A DNA stretch of 64,000 nucleotides from Ferrimonas aestuarii (lineage in GTDB: Bacteria > Pseudomonadota > Gammaproteobacteria > Enterobacterales > Shewanellaceae): NCBI RefSeq assembly GCF_005116665.1, contig NZ_SWCJ01000019.1, forward strand, positions 1-64,000. The letters are read 5' to 3'. Positions 1-7,369 of this stretch are shown here, in pieces. The position numbers and the translations under genes are program-made. The notes beneath the pieces are model-generated. The model ran no database searches, was not told the DNA's origin, and saw only the letters and a list, made by a program, of their open reading frames with translations. How positions within the stretch are numbered: the first letter of the stretch is position 1; each line of letters starts with the position of its first letter.

Positions 1-176
1 AAAAGTTTTTTGGAATCCGAAAATTCCGACTCAATGAATTACTGAATTAACTTGTTATAGTCACTCAGTGCAACATTGATATATGAGATATCAATCCTGC
101 GCGAGTGCCCACACAGATTGTCTGATTACATTTTTAAAGAGCGTTGCAACTTGAACCGTGGCTCCCGTTGCTGAGG
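1..176 (-). other. 16S rRNA precursor leader (5' end of an rrn operon leaving the window)
   Basis: Read on the minus strand, this stretch has the layout of an enterobacterial-type rrn leader. A boxA antitermination element (GCTCTTTAA, 134-142) is followed by ATCAGACAATCTGTGTGGGC and further A/T-rich leader ending at base 1. These blocks match the E. coli 16S leader as I remember it, so mature 16S rRNA should begin a few bases beyond the left edge. No mature rRNA sequence lies inside the window. The identification rests on recognising the leader, not on an alignment. Confidence 0.8.
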
Positions 177-182
177 CTGCGC

Positions 183-210
183 ATTCTACGCTTTCCTCGT
201 TTCCCGTCAA
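183..210 (-). promoter_or_regulatory. rrn P2 promoter
   Basis: On the minus strand a -35 TTGACG (205-210) and a -10 TAGAAT (183-188) are separated by 16 bp and followed by a GCGC-rich discriminator. That is typical of growth-rate and ppGpp-controlled stable RNA promoters. It lies about 40 bp upstream of boxA, as P2 does in known rrn operons. Confidence 0.75.
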
Positions 211-330
211 CCCTTTTTTTGAGTTTACTTTTTCTTAAAAAGTAGAGACTTAAGTAAAGGATTTTCCGAGTGTCGATGTTTTGCTCAACGTCCGTTTTGG
301 AAACCGCTGTGCCCCGCCGACAGGAAGCGC

Positions 331-359
331 ATTATAGGGAGGTAATTTCTCAGCGCAAG
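331..359 (-). promoter_or_regulatory. rrn P1 promoter
   Basis: A perfect -10 TATAAT (331-336, minus strand) with a GCGC discriminator is preceded at 17 bp by CTTGCG (354-359). A/T-rich DNA with phased A and T runs lies upstream to about 410, as expected for an UP element and Fis sites. Its position about 150 bp upstream of P2 fits a tandem rrn P1. The Fis and UP element assignments are inference. Confidence 0.65.
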
Positions 360-500
360 AGATTATTTCAAAATAATGCCCAAGCGTCTTTTTTTTGACC
401 AAAGGTAGGAAAGATTACGTAATTCGTGCTTAGATCACAGGCGAAGAGTCAAAAATCGGCTATTTATGATACATACCTCTACATCTTTGGTAACGAAACG

Positions 501-520
501 TGGTTTTATTACGAAAACCA
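501..520 (+). promoter_or_regulatory. Inverted repeat upstream of udp, candidate operator
   Basis: A perfect inverted repeat TGGTTTT-N6-AAAACCA lies 51 bp before the udp start codon. E. coli udp is controlled by CytR and CRP; this repeat is not a recognisable CRP site, and I cannot name its regulator. Confidence 0.35.
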
Positions 521-571
521 ATTACCTCACTATGTAGTAACCATATTCGTAAATGATTAAAGGAAGAAGCC

Positions 572-1336
572 ATGAGTTCTGTTTTTCACCTTGGTTTAGA
601 TAAAGAGATGCTGCAAGGCGCTAATGTTGCAATCGTTCCTGGCGACCCAGAGCGTGTTAAGCGTATTGCTGAGTTAATGGATAACCCAACCCCGCTGGCC
701 AGCACTCGTGAATTTACCAGTTACTTGGGCTTTCTAGATGGTAAGCCAGTTGTCATCTGCTCTACCGGTATCGGTGGTCCTTCTACTTCTATCGCAGTAG
801 AAGAGTTGGCACAGCTGGGTGTGAATACCTTCCTGCGTGTCGGCACTACTGGTGCAATTCAAGACTACGTGAATGTAGGCGACGTGATTGTTACCAGCGG
901 CTCAGTTCGTCTGGACGGCGCTAGCCAGCACTTCGCCCCTCTGGAGTTCCCTGCTGTTGCTGACTTCGCCTGTACCACTGCATTGGTTAACGCAGCAAAC
1001 GATCTGGGTCACCAGCCTCACGTTGGTGTAACCGCTTCTTCCGATACCTTCTACCCAGGTCAGGAGCGTTACGACACCGTATCTGGTCGCGTAACCCGCC
1101 GCTTCCAGGGCTCTATGAAAGAGTGGCAGGAGATGGGCGTTCTGAACTATGAGATGGAATCTGCAACTCTGCTGACCCAGTGTGCCAGCCAGAAGCTGTA
1201 CGCAGGTTGTGTTGCTGGCGTTATTGTTAACCGTACCCAGCAAGAGATCCCTGACGAAGCCACCATGAAAGCCACCGAGACTTCTGCGGTATCCATCGTA
1301 GTTGAAGCGGCGCGCCGTATGGTTGCTGAAAGCTAA
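572..1336 (+). CDS. udp: Uridine phosphorylase
   Basis: Catalyses phosphorolysis of uridine to uracil and ribose-1-phosphate in pyrimidine salvage, in the cytoplasm. The 254-residue product has the length of E. coli Udp (253) and matches it along its whole length from memory. It carries the phosphate-binding GDPERV (residues 24-29), STGIGGPSTS near residue 65, RVGTTGAIQ, and the nucleoside-binding NYEMESATL near residue 193. The start is preceded by AAAGGAAG at a good distance. The gene stands alone, divergent from the rrn operon and closed by a strong terminator. No truncation or odd composition is seen. Confidence 0.97.
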   Translation: MSSVFHLGLDKEMLQGANVAIVPGDPERVKRIAELMDNPTPLASTREFTSYLGFLDGKPVVICSTGIGGPSTSIAVEELAQLGVNTFLRVGTTGAIQDYVNVGDVIVTSGSVRLDGASQHFAPLEFPAVADFACTTALVNAANDLGHQPHVGVTASSDTFYPGQERYDTVSGRVTRRFQGSMKEWQEMGVLNYEMESATLLTQCASQKLYAGCVAGVIVNRTQQEIPDEATMKATETSAVSIVVEAARRMVAES

Positions 1337-1356
1337 TCGCATTTTCCCTGCGATAT

Positions 1357-1385
1357 AAAAACGCCGGCAATCGCCGGCGTTTTTT
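1357..1385 (+). terminator. Rho-independent terminator of udp
   Basis: An 8-bp G/C stem, ACGCCGGC/GCCGGCGT with loop AATC, is followed by a run of T. The A-run on the left lets it work in both directions, so it can also end the leftward gene at 1409-1687. Confidence 0.9.
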
Positions 1386-1408
1386 ATTGGTGATCTTATC
1401 TTGAACGG

Positions 1409-1687
1409 TTAACCCTGTACGGCCGCTTCAAGACTGGCCTTATGCTCTGCAACCCACTGTTTGTCGATTGGGCCCCAATTGGTTACTCGGTAATGGCCAT
1501 CATTATGACGCACCCCATCTTCCACAAACTCCAAATCAACTCCTAACCCAGGAAGTGCTTTGATGATGTCTTGCAAGGTTCGCCGCGGCCATCCCAAGGA
1601 TTTCATCAATTCAGGCACACTGGCTTTTTCATGATGCTCAATGGCATGGAGCAACAACAAACGTCGACTGAACGTCGGATTCAACAT
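1409..1687 (-). CDS. Small winged helix-turn-helix protein
   Basis: A 92-residue protein whose N-terminal 50 residues look like a winged-helix DNA-binding fold. A leucine-rich first helix (RRLLLLHAIEHH) is followed by SVPELMKSLGWPRRTLQDIIKAL, with the recognition helix near residues 34-44, and then a basic wing (GHYRV). The C-terminus has no obvious ligand domain. The start at 1687 is preceded by AAAGGACACACT. It could be a local regulator or a nucleoid-type protein; its target is unknown. Similar small HTH proteins are common in Vibrio and Shewanella relatives, but I cannot name the family. Confidence 0.7.
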   Translation of the reverse strand: MLNPTFSRRLLLLHAIEHHEKASVPELMKSLGWPRRTLQDIIKALPGLGVDLEFVEDGVRHNDGHYRVTNWGPIDKQWVAEHKASLEAAVQG

Positions 1688-1735
1688 AGTGTGTCCTTTT
1701 ATGCTTTGGCGTATTCAAATACAGCCTAACAAGAT

Positions 1736-2731
1736 TTAATGCTCAAAAAACAGATAGTTTTGCCAGCTCTTCATTCTCAGCAAGATTTTTCGAATAACCG
1801 AAACGTGGGTGAAGCTATCGGAGTAAACGGCAATCTCTGCATTGGCACCGTCGGGTAATTGGTACTCGCTAATGTCTTCGAGTAGCTCCACAGTAACGAA
1901 AGCTCGGCCCCGCTGATTAAACTGCGCCGTGGTATAGAGTGCACCTTGCGCCTGTACTTGACCCTCACCAATGTTGGGAGTGACCTCTCTAACGCGAGCC
2001 TTAAATACTCGGCCAGGGATCGCTTCCATCATCACTTCGGCATCAAAGCCGCCGCGAATGCGCAGTAGCGATTTCTGGTTAAAGGCACCCACAAACATGG
2101 AGTCTTTACGATTGATGAACACCATCACGGGACGCAGTGGCAGAGGAACCGCCATCATCCCAGGACGCAGCGCTAACTGAGATACGTAACCATCGGTTGG
2201 CGCTCGCACCACGGTTTCCGACAAGTCGTACTCCGCCTGCTGAAGATCCGCTTTGGCAGCTTTAAGATTTGCCTCGGCCGCTAAGTAGAGCTGCTCCTTG
2301 GTATCCAGATCTGCTTTAGTAAAAGCGCCACCTTTGGCGTAACCGGCCTTGTATCGCTCAAAATCCCCTTGGGTTCGAACTCGCTCCGCAGTCGCGGTTG
2401 CCACCAACGCCTGCTTCTCATCCACCGACTGACGATAGCGAGTGTCATCAATACGGAACAACACATCGCCCTTTTTCATCATCTGGTTGGGCGTTGCCAG
2501 CACTTCGGTCACGGTACCTTTTACCGATGGAACAATTGGCGTAGTGATAAATACCTGACGCGCCAATGGCGTAAACGGATGGTTGTAGTTCATCAGCAAC
2601 ATTAGCGCACCGATGATCACCACACCGCCAAGCACCGCAGTAGGAACCGTCCACTTGGTGAGGGGAATCTTAAAGATCTTAAAGATGGCCACGCACAGGG
2701 CGGTGTAAGTCAGAATAAGCAGCAGATCCAT
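1736..2731 (-). CDS. yiaV: HlyD/EmrA-family membrane fusion protein, YiaV-like
   Basis: A 331-residue inner-membrane periplasmic adaptor. Two N-terminal hydrophobic segments (about residues 3-20 and 30-47) anchor it. A biotinyl-lipoyl hairpin domain (TPIVPSVKGTVTEVLATPNQ, about 65-85), a coiled-coil hairpin (about 105-170), the second lipoyl half (VVRAPTDGYVSQL) and a beta-barrel follow. Both the N-terminus and the C-terminus resemble E. coli YiaV, but the protein is about 45 residues shorter, apparently in the coiled coil. Its ATG overlaps the stop codon of the upstream DUF3302 gene (TAATG), so the two are translationally coupled as yiaW-yiaV are in E. coli. No transporter partner is adjacent, so the substrate is unknown. 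Confidence 0.85.
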   Translation of the reverse strand: MDLLLILTYTALCVAIFKIFKIPLTKWTVPTAVLGGVVIIGALMLLMNYNHPFTPLARQVFITTPIVPSVKGTVTEVLATPNQMMKKGDVLFRIDDTRYRQSVDEKQALVATATAERVRTQGDFERYKAGYAKGGAFTKADLDTKEQLYLAAEANLKAAKADLQQAEYDLSETVVRAPTDGYVSQLALRPGMMAVPLPLRPVMVFINRKDSMFVGAFNQKSLLRIRGGFDAEVMMEAIPGRVFKARVREVTPNIGEGQVQAQGALYTTAQFNQRGRAFVTVELLEDISEYQLPDGANAEIAVYSDSFTHVSVIRKILLRMKSWQNYLFFEH

Positions 2732-3078
2732 TAGTGCTCTCCTCCCTGATTCTTAAGTTGTGCCAGCTGTCGCTCGAGTTCTGCGACACGCTGCTCTAAG
2801 GCGTGCTCGTCTCGTTCAACCTGTTCCAGCTTTTGCTTTTGCATTCCCCAGCCACGATCCGGGCGATACAGGGTGGCCCAGATCCAAAGAAATGGCCACA
2901 AGGCATGCAGGGTAAATAGGCTTACCCAGCCGGTGACATGGATGGCGTCTTGGTGGGGATGGTCGCGCTTTTTGGCGATTTCATAGGGGATATCGTGGAT
3001 GGCGATAATGCCGTAAAACAGCACTAAACCGACGAAGCAAAGCAGGCCTAACGCCACATAATCTAGAAACATCTGCAC
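2731..3078 (-). CDS. yiaW: DUF3302 inner-membrane protein, YiaW-like
   Basis: A 115-residue protein with two transmembrane helices (about residues 8-30 and 47-70) joined by the conserved DIPYEIAKKRDHPHQDAIH loop. The WVSLFTLHALWPFLWIWATLYRP segment is also characteristic of the DUF3302 family (YiaW/YibI). The last 35 residues form a charged coiled coil. It is the first gene of a two-gene unit with the HlyD-type adaptor, and family members always sit beside such an adaptor. Molecular function is unknown. It probably assembles with the adaptor in the inner membrane. Confidence 0.88.
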   Translation of the reverse strand: MQMFLDYVALGLLCFVGLVLFYGIIAIHDIPYEIAKKRDHPHQDAIHVTGWVSLFTLHALWPFLWIWATLYRPDRGWGMQKQKLEQVERDEHALEQRVAELERQLAQLKNQGGEH

Positions 3079-3277
3079 TCCTTGCAGGCCTATGGTTTTT
3101 TAACCATATCACAAACGGGTGTCATCGCACTTGTGCAGGTGCAAGACCTGAGCTAAATAGCCTTGCCAAAATTTCCGAGACGGTTTAATAAATCTGTCTT
3201 GGAACGTCCATAAAACTGTATAACTGCCTCAGCTAAAAAGTGGGCAGCGCAACATTGATTAGATCAGAGAGAATGTT

Positions 3278-3643
3278 ATGAACACAATTGAAGGATTTCA
3301 GCCTAGCCCGCGTTTCTTCGATGATACGCATTTTCCCCGCGGCTTCGCTCGCTCAGGGCACTTCAGCATCAGTGAAGTTAGTATTTTAGAGCAGTACGGC
3401 CGCCGCCTTAAAGCCCTTGCCGAAGGCAGTGCCCAGCCCTGCAGTGACGCCGAAACGCTGTTTGTGGCCATGGCCAAAGGTCAACGCCCGGCGGAGTCAA
3501 AGGTCGAACATGCCTGGACCAAGTACATCGCCAAAAGCCAACGCCGCAAGCTGTTTACCATGAGCTCCAAATGCGCCAGCACCAGCAAAGATGACGAGGA
3601 TGAAGCCCCCGCAGACAGCGACGACCTCATCGAACTTGACTGA
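3278..3643 (+). CDS. maoP: Macrodomain Ori organisation protein MaoP
   Basis: In E. coli, MaoP (formerly YifE) acts with the site maoS to organise the Ori macrodomain of the chromosome. This 121-residue protein shares the family signature RFFDDTHFPRGFARSGHFSI (residues 13-32). It also has the LEQYG...LFVAMAKG core and a W-x-KYIAKSQRRKLFT stretch. The tail is acidic and disordered. It is slightly longer than the E. coli protein (112). It is a single-gene unit with its own terminator, convergent with frdB. No maoS site could be recognised by eye. Confidence 0.88.
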   Translation: MNTIEGFQPSPRFFDDTHFPRGFARSGHFSISEVSILEQYGRRLKALAEGSAQPCSDAETLFVAMAKGQRPAESKVEHAWTKYIAKSQRRKLFTMSSKCASTSKDDEDEAPADSDDLIELD

Positions 3644-3655
3644 GTTTGCATAAAG

Positions 3656-3680
3656 AAAAAGCCAGCTGATGCTGGCTTTT
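3656..3680 (+). terminator. Bidirectional terminator between maoP and frdB
   Basis: The stem AAAAAGCCAGC/GCTGGCTTTT with loop TGAT has T runs on both strands. It lies 12 bp after the maoP stop and 23 bp after the frdB stop. Confidence 0.85.
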
Positions 3681-3703
3681 CTGTTACTGACGTTAGCAAG
3701 GCA

Positions 3704-4435
3704 TCAGATGATGCGCTGGCCTCGAGCAAGCTGACGGCGCAAGTAGGCGATCTGACCTTGGTGGTTAAGATCCTTCGGACAGGTGTCCTGACAGCCAAGT
3801 AGCGTCATGCAGCCAAAGGCGCCATCTTCATTGCCGATAATGTGGTAGAAATCTTCGATATCACGGGCATCGCGATCGTCTTTGGCAAAACGGGCGACTT
3901 TGTTAAACCCAACGGCTCCTACGAAGGTTTCCCGCATCTGAGCGGTGGCACACGCGGCTACGCAGCAGCCGCACTCAATGCAGCGTTCAGACTCGTAGAT
4001 CTCATCCGCCAGCTCCGGCTCCATCTTGGCTTCGATGCTGTGCATGTCTTTGGCTTCGCCACTTGGGATCAACCAAGCCTGTACTCGCTCCGACAGTTCG
4101 CGCATGAACTTACCGGTGTTCACCGACAGATCGCCAATCAGTTCAAAGCCAGGCAGAGGCATCAAGGTGATGACACCGGATTCGAAGTTCTTAGTCAGAG
4201 TTCGGCAAGCCAGAGTTGGAACGCCATCGATCACCATGGCGCAGCTGCCACAGATGCCGGCCCGACAGACAAAATCGAACTGCAGACTTGGATCTTGCTT
4301 TTCACGCAATAGGTTTAGCGCAATGAACACCGTCATTCCCGGCGCTTCTTCCAACTGGTACTCCTGAACAAAAGGTTTTTTCTCCGGCACCTGTGGGTCA
4401 TAACGAAAAATGCGGAAGGTTAACTGGCGACTCAT
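3704..4435 (-). CDS. frdB: Fumarate reductase iron-sulfur subunit
   Basis: Carries electrons from the haem-containing membrane subunit to the FAD of FrdA. The 243 residues hold an N-terminal plant-type ferredoxin domain with the [2Fe-2S] motif CRAGICGSC (about residues 58-66) and a downstream CRTL cysteine. The C-terminal domain has CIECGCCVAAC (about 152-162) and further cysteines in CMTLLGCQDTCPKD for the [4Fe-4S] and [3Fe-4S] clusters. It is the last gene of frdCAB, and its ATG overlaps the frdA stop by 4 bp. The sequence resembles the epsilonproteobacterial (Wolinella) enzyme more than E. coli FrdB. The polyferredoxin features are intact. Confidence 0.95.
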   Translation of the reverse strand: MSRQLTFRIFRYDPQVPEKKPFVQEYQLEEAPGMTVFIALNLLREKQDPSLQFDFVCRAGICGSCAMVIDGVPTLACRTLTKNFESGVITLMPLPGFELIGDLSVNTGKFMRELSERVQAWLIPSGEAKDMHSIEAKMEPELADEIYESERCIECGCCVAACATAQMRETFVGAVGFNKVARFAKDDRDARDIEDFYHIIGNEDGAFGCMTLLGCQDTCPKDLNHQGQIAYLRRQLARGQRII

Positions 4436-6381
4436 GACTCTTCTCCAAGACGCTGGTTTTTAGGCTGTAGATTGGCTGGCAGTTCATAGCTCATCAACTG
4501 CTGCTGACGCTCAAAACGGTTTTCGAACTGCGCATTGGTTTGCTCCACCTGGGCCAAGCGAGCCTCGGTGTCAGGATGAGCGATGGCATTGTCCTCACCA
4601 TAGCCTCGGTAGCCAGGAGGCAGTTCCATCTCGTTAACGTCGAGCTGTTCGTACTCAAGCTCGATGTCATCATTGCGCCAAAATGCCAGCGAACGCTTAA
4701 GCCAATCGCGATCATTACGCTGTGGATAATCTTCACGGGAATGAGCGCCGCGGCTTTCAGTGCGGGCTTCAGCCGCAACCGCCACCGACAGAGCCACTTT
4801 GAGCATCTTCTTAATGCGAATCGCCGCCACCAACTCTGGGTTAGCGTGACGTTTCTGGTTGGACACCTTGATGTTCTGCGCTCGCTGATTGAGTTCACGT
4901 AGCTCAGAGACTGCCAGTGCCAGTTCATCACCGGTGCGGAAAATCCCCACCTTATCCATCATGATCGCTTCCATCTGCTCTCGCAGTTCAAAGGCACTCT
5001 CGCCCTCACTGCGACTGAGCATGGCGTCAATGTCATCGCACTGCTCACCAATTTTGGCTTTGGCCAGTGTCACTTCTCCCATCGGGTATTGCTCACAGGC
5101 ATCGGCGACGTACTCACCAACGATCATGCCCGCCACCACGGTTTCTGCCAGTGAGTTACCGCCGAGGCGGTTAAAGCCGTGCATGTCCCAACAGGCGGCT
5201 TCGCCCACCGAGAACAAGCCTTTGAGGTTCGGGGCTTCGCCTTGCTCGTTGGTGCGAACACCGCCCATGGAGTAGTGCTGAGTCGGGCGCACTGGAATCC
5301 ACTCTTCGGCGGGGTCGATACCGAGGAAGTACTGACAGATCTCCTGCACTTCACGCAGGTTCTTTTCGATGTGTTCACGACCAAGCAGGGTGATGTCCAG
5401 CCACAGATGCGGACCATAAGGGCTATCCACCCCTTTGCCTTTGCGCATGTGTTCCGTCATGCGGCGCGACACCACGTCGCGAGAAGCCAGCTCTTTCTTC
5501 TCTGGCTCATAATCCGGCATAAAGCGGTGGCCATCTTTATCACGCAGCAAACCGCCATCACCACGACAGCCTTCAGTCGTCAAAATGCCCACAGGCACAA
5601 TCGCCGTTGGGTGGAATTGAATCGCTTCTGGGTTACCCAGCGCTACTTTACCGGTTTCCAGAGCGATGCCCTGGCCAGTGCCTTCGCAGATAATGGCGTT
5701 GGTAGACACCGACCACAGTCGGCCATAACCGCCGGTCGCAATGGTGGTAGTGCGAGACAAATAGGCGACCAGCTCGCCAGTCACCAGATCTCGAACCACC
5801 GCGCCATGACAGCGTTCGCCATCTTCAATGAGGGCAATGGCTTCTTTGCGTTCATGAACCGGAATGCCCAAACTGATGGCTTTGTTATCCATGGCATACA
5901 GCATGGAGTGGCCAGTGCCATCGGCGGTGTAGCAGGTGCGCCACTTCTTGGTGCCGCCAAAGTCACGGGCGGTGATCAGGCCGTGCGCTTCTTTGGACTC
6001 GGTAATGGTGACAGTTTCAGCATTGACGATCGCCTTGCGATCCCCTTGCTTGACTCGGCTCCATGGCACGCCCCAGGCACTGGCCTGACGTACCGCTTTA
6101 GGTGCCACATGGGCAAACATGCGCGCCACTTTCTGATCGCAGCCCCAGTCGGAGCCCTTCACGGTATCTTGAAAGTGAACGTCTTCGTTGTCACCCATGC
6201 CTTTAATGCTGTTTCCCAAGCTGGCCTGCATGCCACCTTGGGCTGCAGCCGAGTGAGAACGTTTGGCTGGAATTAACGATAAAATTAGGGTGTCTAAGCC
6301 ACGTTCTTTACAGGCAATGGCAACCCGCAAGCCAGCCAGCCCACCACCAATCACCAAGGCGTCGGTATAGATTGTTTTCAT
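4432..6381 (-). CDS. frdA: Fumarate reductase flavoprotein subunit
   Basis: The catalytic subunit reduces fumarate to succinate on the cytoplasmic face of the membrane. The 649-residue protein has the FAD-binding IGGGLAGLR (about 11-19) and the flavinylation site RSHSAAAQGG with His43, the residue number used in Wolinella FrdA. Substrate-site blocks HPTAIVP, GGLLRDKDG and ELASRDVVSRR and the C-terminal ALDVNEME-type block (here QLDVNEMELPPGYRG) follow. I start it at the ATG at 6381, preceded by AAAGGAAACC. A longer in-frame extension to 6453 would overlap frdC and has no support. There is no signal peptide, so it is the cytoplasmic menaquinol-linked type and not the periplasmic FccA type. Confidence 0.96.
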   Translation of the reverse strand: MKTIYTDALVIGGGLAGLRVAIACKERGLDTLILSLIPAKRSHSAAAQGGMQASLGNSIKGMGDNEDVHFQDTVKGSDWGCDQKVARMFAHVAPKAVRQASAWGVPWSRVKQGDRKAIVNAETVTITESKEAHGLITARDFGGTKKWRTCYTADGTGHSMLYAMDNKAISLGIPVHERKEAIALIEDGERCHGAVVRDLVTGELVAYLSRTTTIATGGYGRLWSVSTNAIICEGTGQGIALETGKVALGNPEAIQFHPTAIVPVGILTTEGCRGDGGLLRDKDGHRFMPDYEPEKKELASRDVVSRRMTEHMRKGKGVDSPYGPHLWLDITLLGREHIEKNLREVQEICQYFLGIDPAEEWIPVRPTQHYSMGGVRTNEQGEAPNLKGLFSVGEAACWDMHGFNRLGGNSLAETVVAGMIVGEYVADACEQYPMGEVTLAKAKIGEQCDDIDAMLSRSEGESAFELREQMEAIMMDKVGIFRTGDELALAVSELRELNQRAQNIKVSNQKRHANPELVAAIRIKKMLKVALSVAVAAEARTESRGAHSREDYPQRNDRDWLKRSLAFWRNDDIELEYEQLDVNEMELPPGYRGYGEDNAIAHPDTEARLAQVEQTNAQFENRFERQQQLMSYELPANLQPKNQRLGEES

Positions 6382-6395
6382 TATTATGGTTTCCT

Positions 6396-7097
6396 TTAGT
6401 TGGGGCTGTATGGCGTCATAGGCAGCGTCAGTGAGTTGCCGATCACCAACCACGCCACCAAGCTAGTTGCACCGATGATCAGTAACCAAACACCAACACC
6501 TAGGGCCACTTTCTGAGTCGATTCGCGATTGAACTTATCGCCAAACCACTTCATGCAAACGCGATACACCCCAATCACGGCGTGCAATACCACAGCGGGC
6601 AGCAACAGCAGGTAGAGCCAGCCAAAGCCTTGCTCAACGATGCGATACGCAGATTGATTCGGGCCAATGGCCGTCGGATCAAACAAAATGCCCAGCAGAT
6701 GCACGGGTACAAGGAAGAACAGTGCAAAGCCGGTGATTAGCTGCACCAGCCACAAGCGCGTATCCAGATGCGGGTAACGCACCGCCTGATTGCGCAGCGC
6801 TTGCCACTGTTTATGTTGTTGTGGGAAACGACGGATGGCGGTGATGGCGTGGATCAGCAACAACGCAAACAGCGTCAATGCCACCAACACAGTTAGCCCG
6901 GGATAACCGTGCCCAGTTGGGTCAAGAAAACCCGCTTCAAGGAAACGAACAACGGCATAGAAGGCGTCTTTGCCAAACAGGATGCTGGACTCAAAATGGA
7001 GATGACAGAACAAAAATGCCGCCAGCGCCATGCCTGACAGCCCTTGCCAGCGGTCTAATCGAGCTGCTCGGCAGCCGCTTACACCTTTCGTGGACAT
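6396..7097 (-). CDS. frdC: Fumarate reductase cytochrome b subunit (dihaem)
   Basis: The membrane anchor oxidises menaquinol and holds two haems b. The 233-residue protein has five hydrophobic helices. Four histidines at 34, 83, 133 and 172 keep the spacing of the Wolinella FrdC haem ligands (44, 93, 143, 182), each shifted by exactly 10. This places it in the single-subunit dihaem class rather than the haem-free FrdCD type of E. coli. The residue two before the last haem ligand is Val170, where I recall Glu180 in Wolinella. It is first in frdCAB, with 14 bp to frdA. A perfect FNR box lies about 90 bp upstream. Confidence 0.93.
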   Translation of the reverse strand: MSTKGVSGCRAARLDRWQGLSGMALAAFLFCHLHFESSILFGKDAFYAVVRFLEAGFLDPTGHGYPGLTVLVALTLFALLLIHAITAIRRFPQQHKQWQALRNQAVRYPHLDTRLWLVQLITGFALFFLVPVHLLGILFDPTAIGPNQSAYRIVEQGFGWLYLLLLPAVVLHAVIGVYRVCMKWFGDKFNRESTQKVALGVGVWLLIIGATSLVAWLVIGNSLTLPMTPYSPN

Positions 7098-7185
7098 AGT
7101 GGAACCTATAGTTATTGTAGGGGTAGAGGAGGTTTGTAAACATAAGGTTGAAAGTTAAAATCGTTAAGGGGCAAAACCGCAACTA

Positions 7186-7199
7186 TTGATCAAGATCAA
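7186..7199 (-). promoter_or_regulatory. FNR (EtrA) box upstream of frdCAB
   Basis: TTGAT-CAAG-ATCAA matches the FNR consensus TTGAT-N4-ATCAA at all ten defined positions. Its centre lies 95 bp upstream of the frdC start codon. With class II geometry (-41.5), transcription would start near 7151. Fumarate reductase operons are classical targets of FNR-type anaerobic activation. Confidence 0.75.
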
Positions 7200-7267
7200 C
7201 CTGCAAAATTCACCACCTGAGAGATCAATCACAAAACTCTCGAACCCCAAACGAATTCCAATCAATG

Positions 7268-7284
7268 GGTTAAGTAAATTAACC
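7268..7284 (+). promoter_or_regulatory. Inverted repeat upstream of prmA
   Basis: GGTTAA-GTAAA-TTAACC is a perfect 6-bp inverted repeat, 85 bp before the prmA ATG. It could be an operator or chance. No regulator can be named. Confidence 0.25.
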
Positions 7285-7369
7285 AATTGTATCCGCCGCA
7301 GGTGCAGCTTAATGCGGAGTCGCTTACAATAATCGCTATTCCTTAAGCTTCACTATTACCGAGCACACT

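Noticed and set aside
902..1342. 146-codon frame antisense to udp
   Set aside because: Covered by udp on the other strand and spans its terminator side; no supporting features.
3257..3270. TTGATTAGATCA before maoP as an FNR site
   Set aside because: Spacer is 3 bp instead of 4 and the second half site is incomplete.
5179..6276. Open 365-codon frame on the plus strand inside frdA
   Set aside because: It is antisense to a complete, strongly conserved flavoprotein and its translation has the composition of a reverse-complement shadow.
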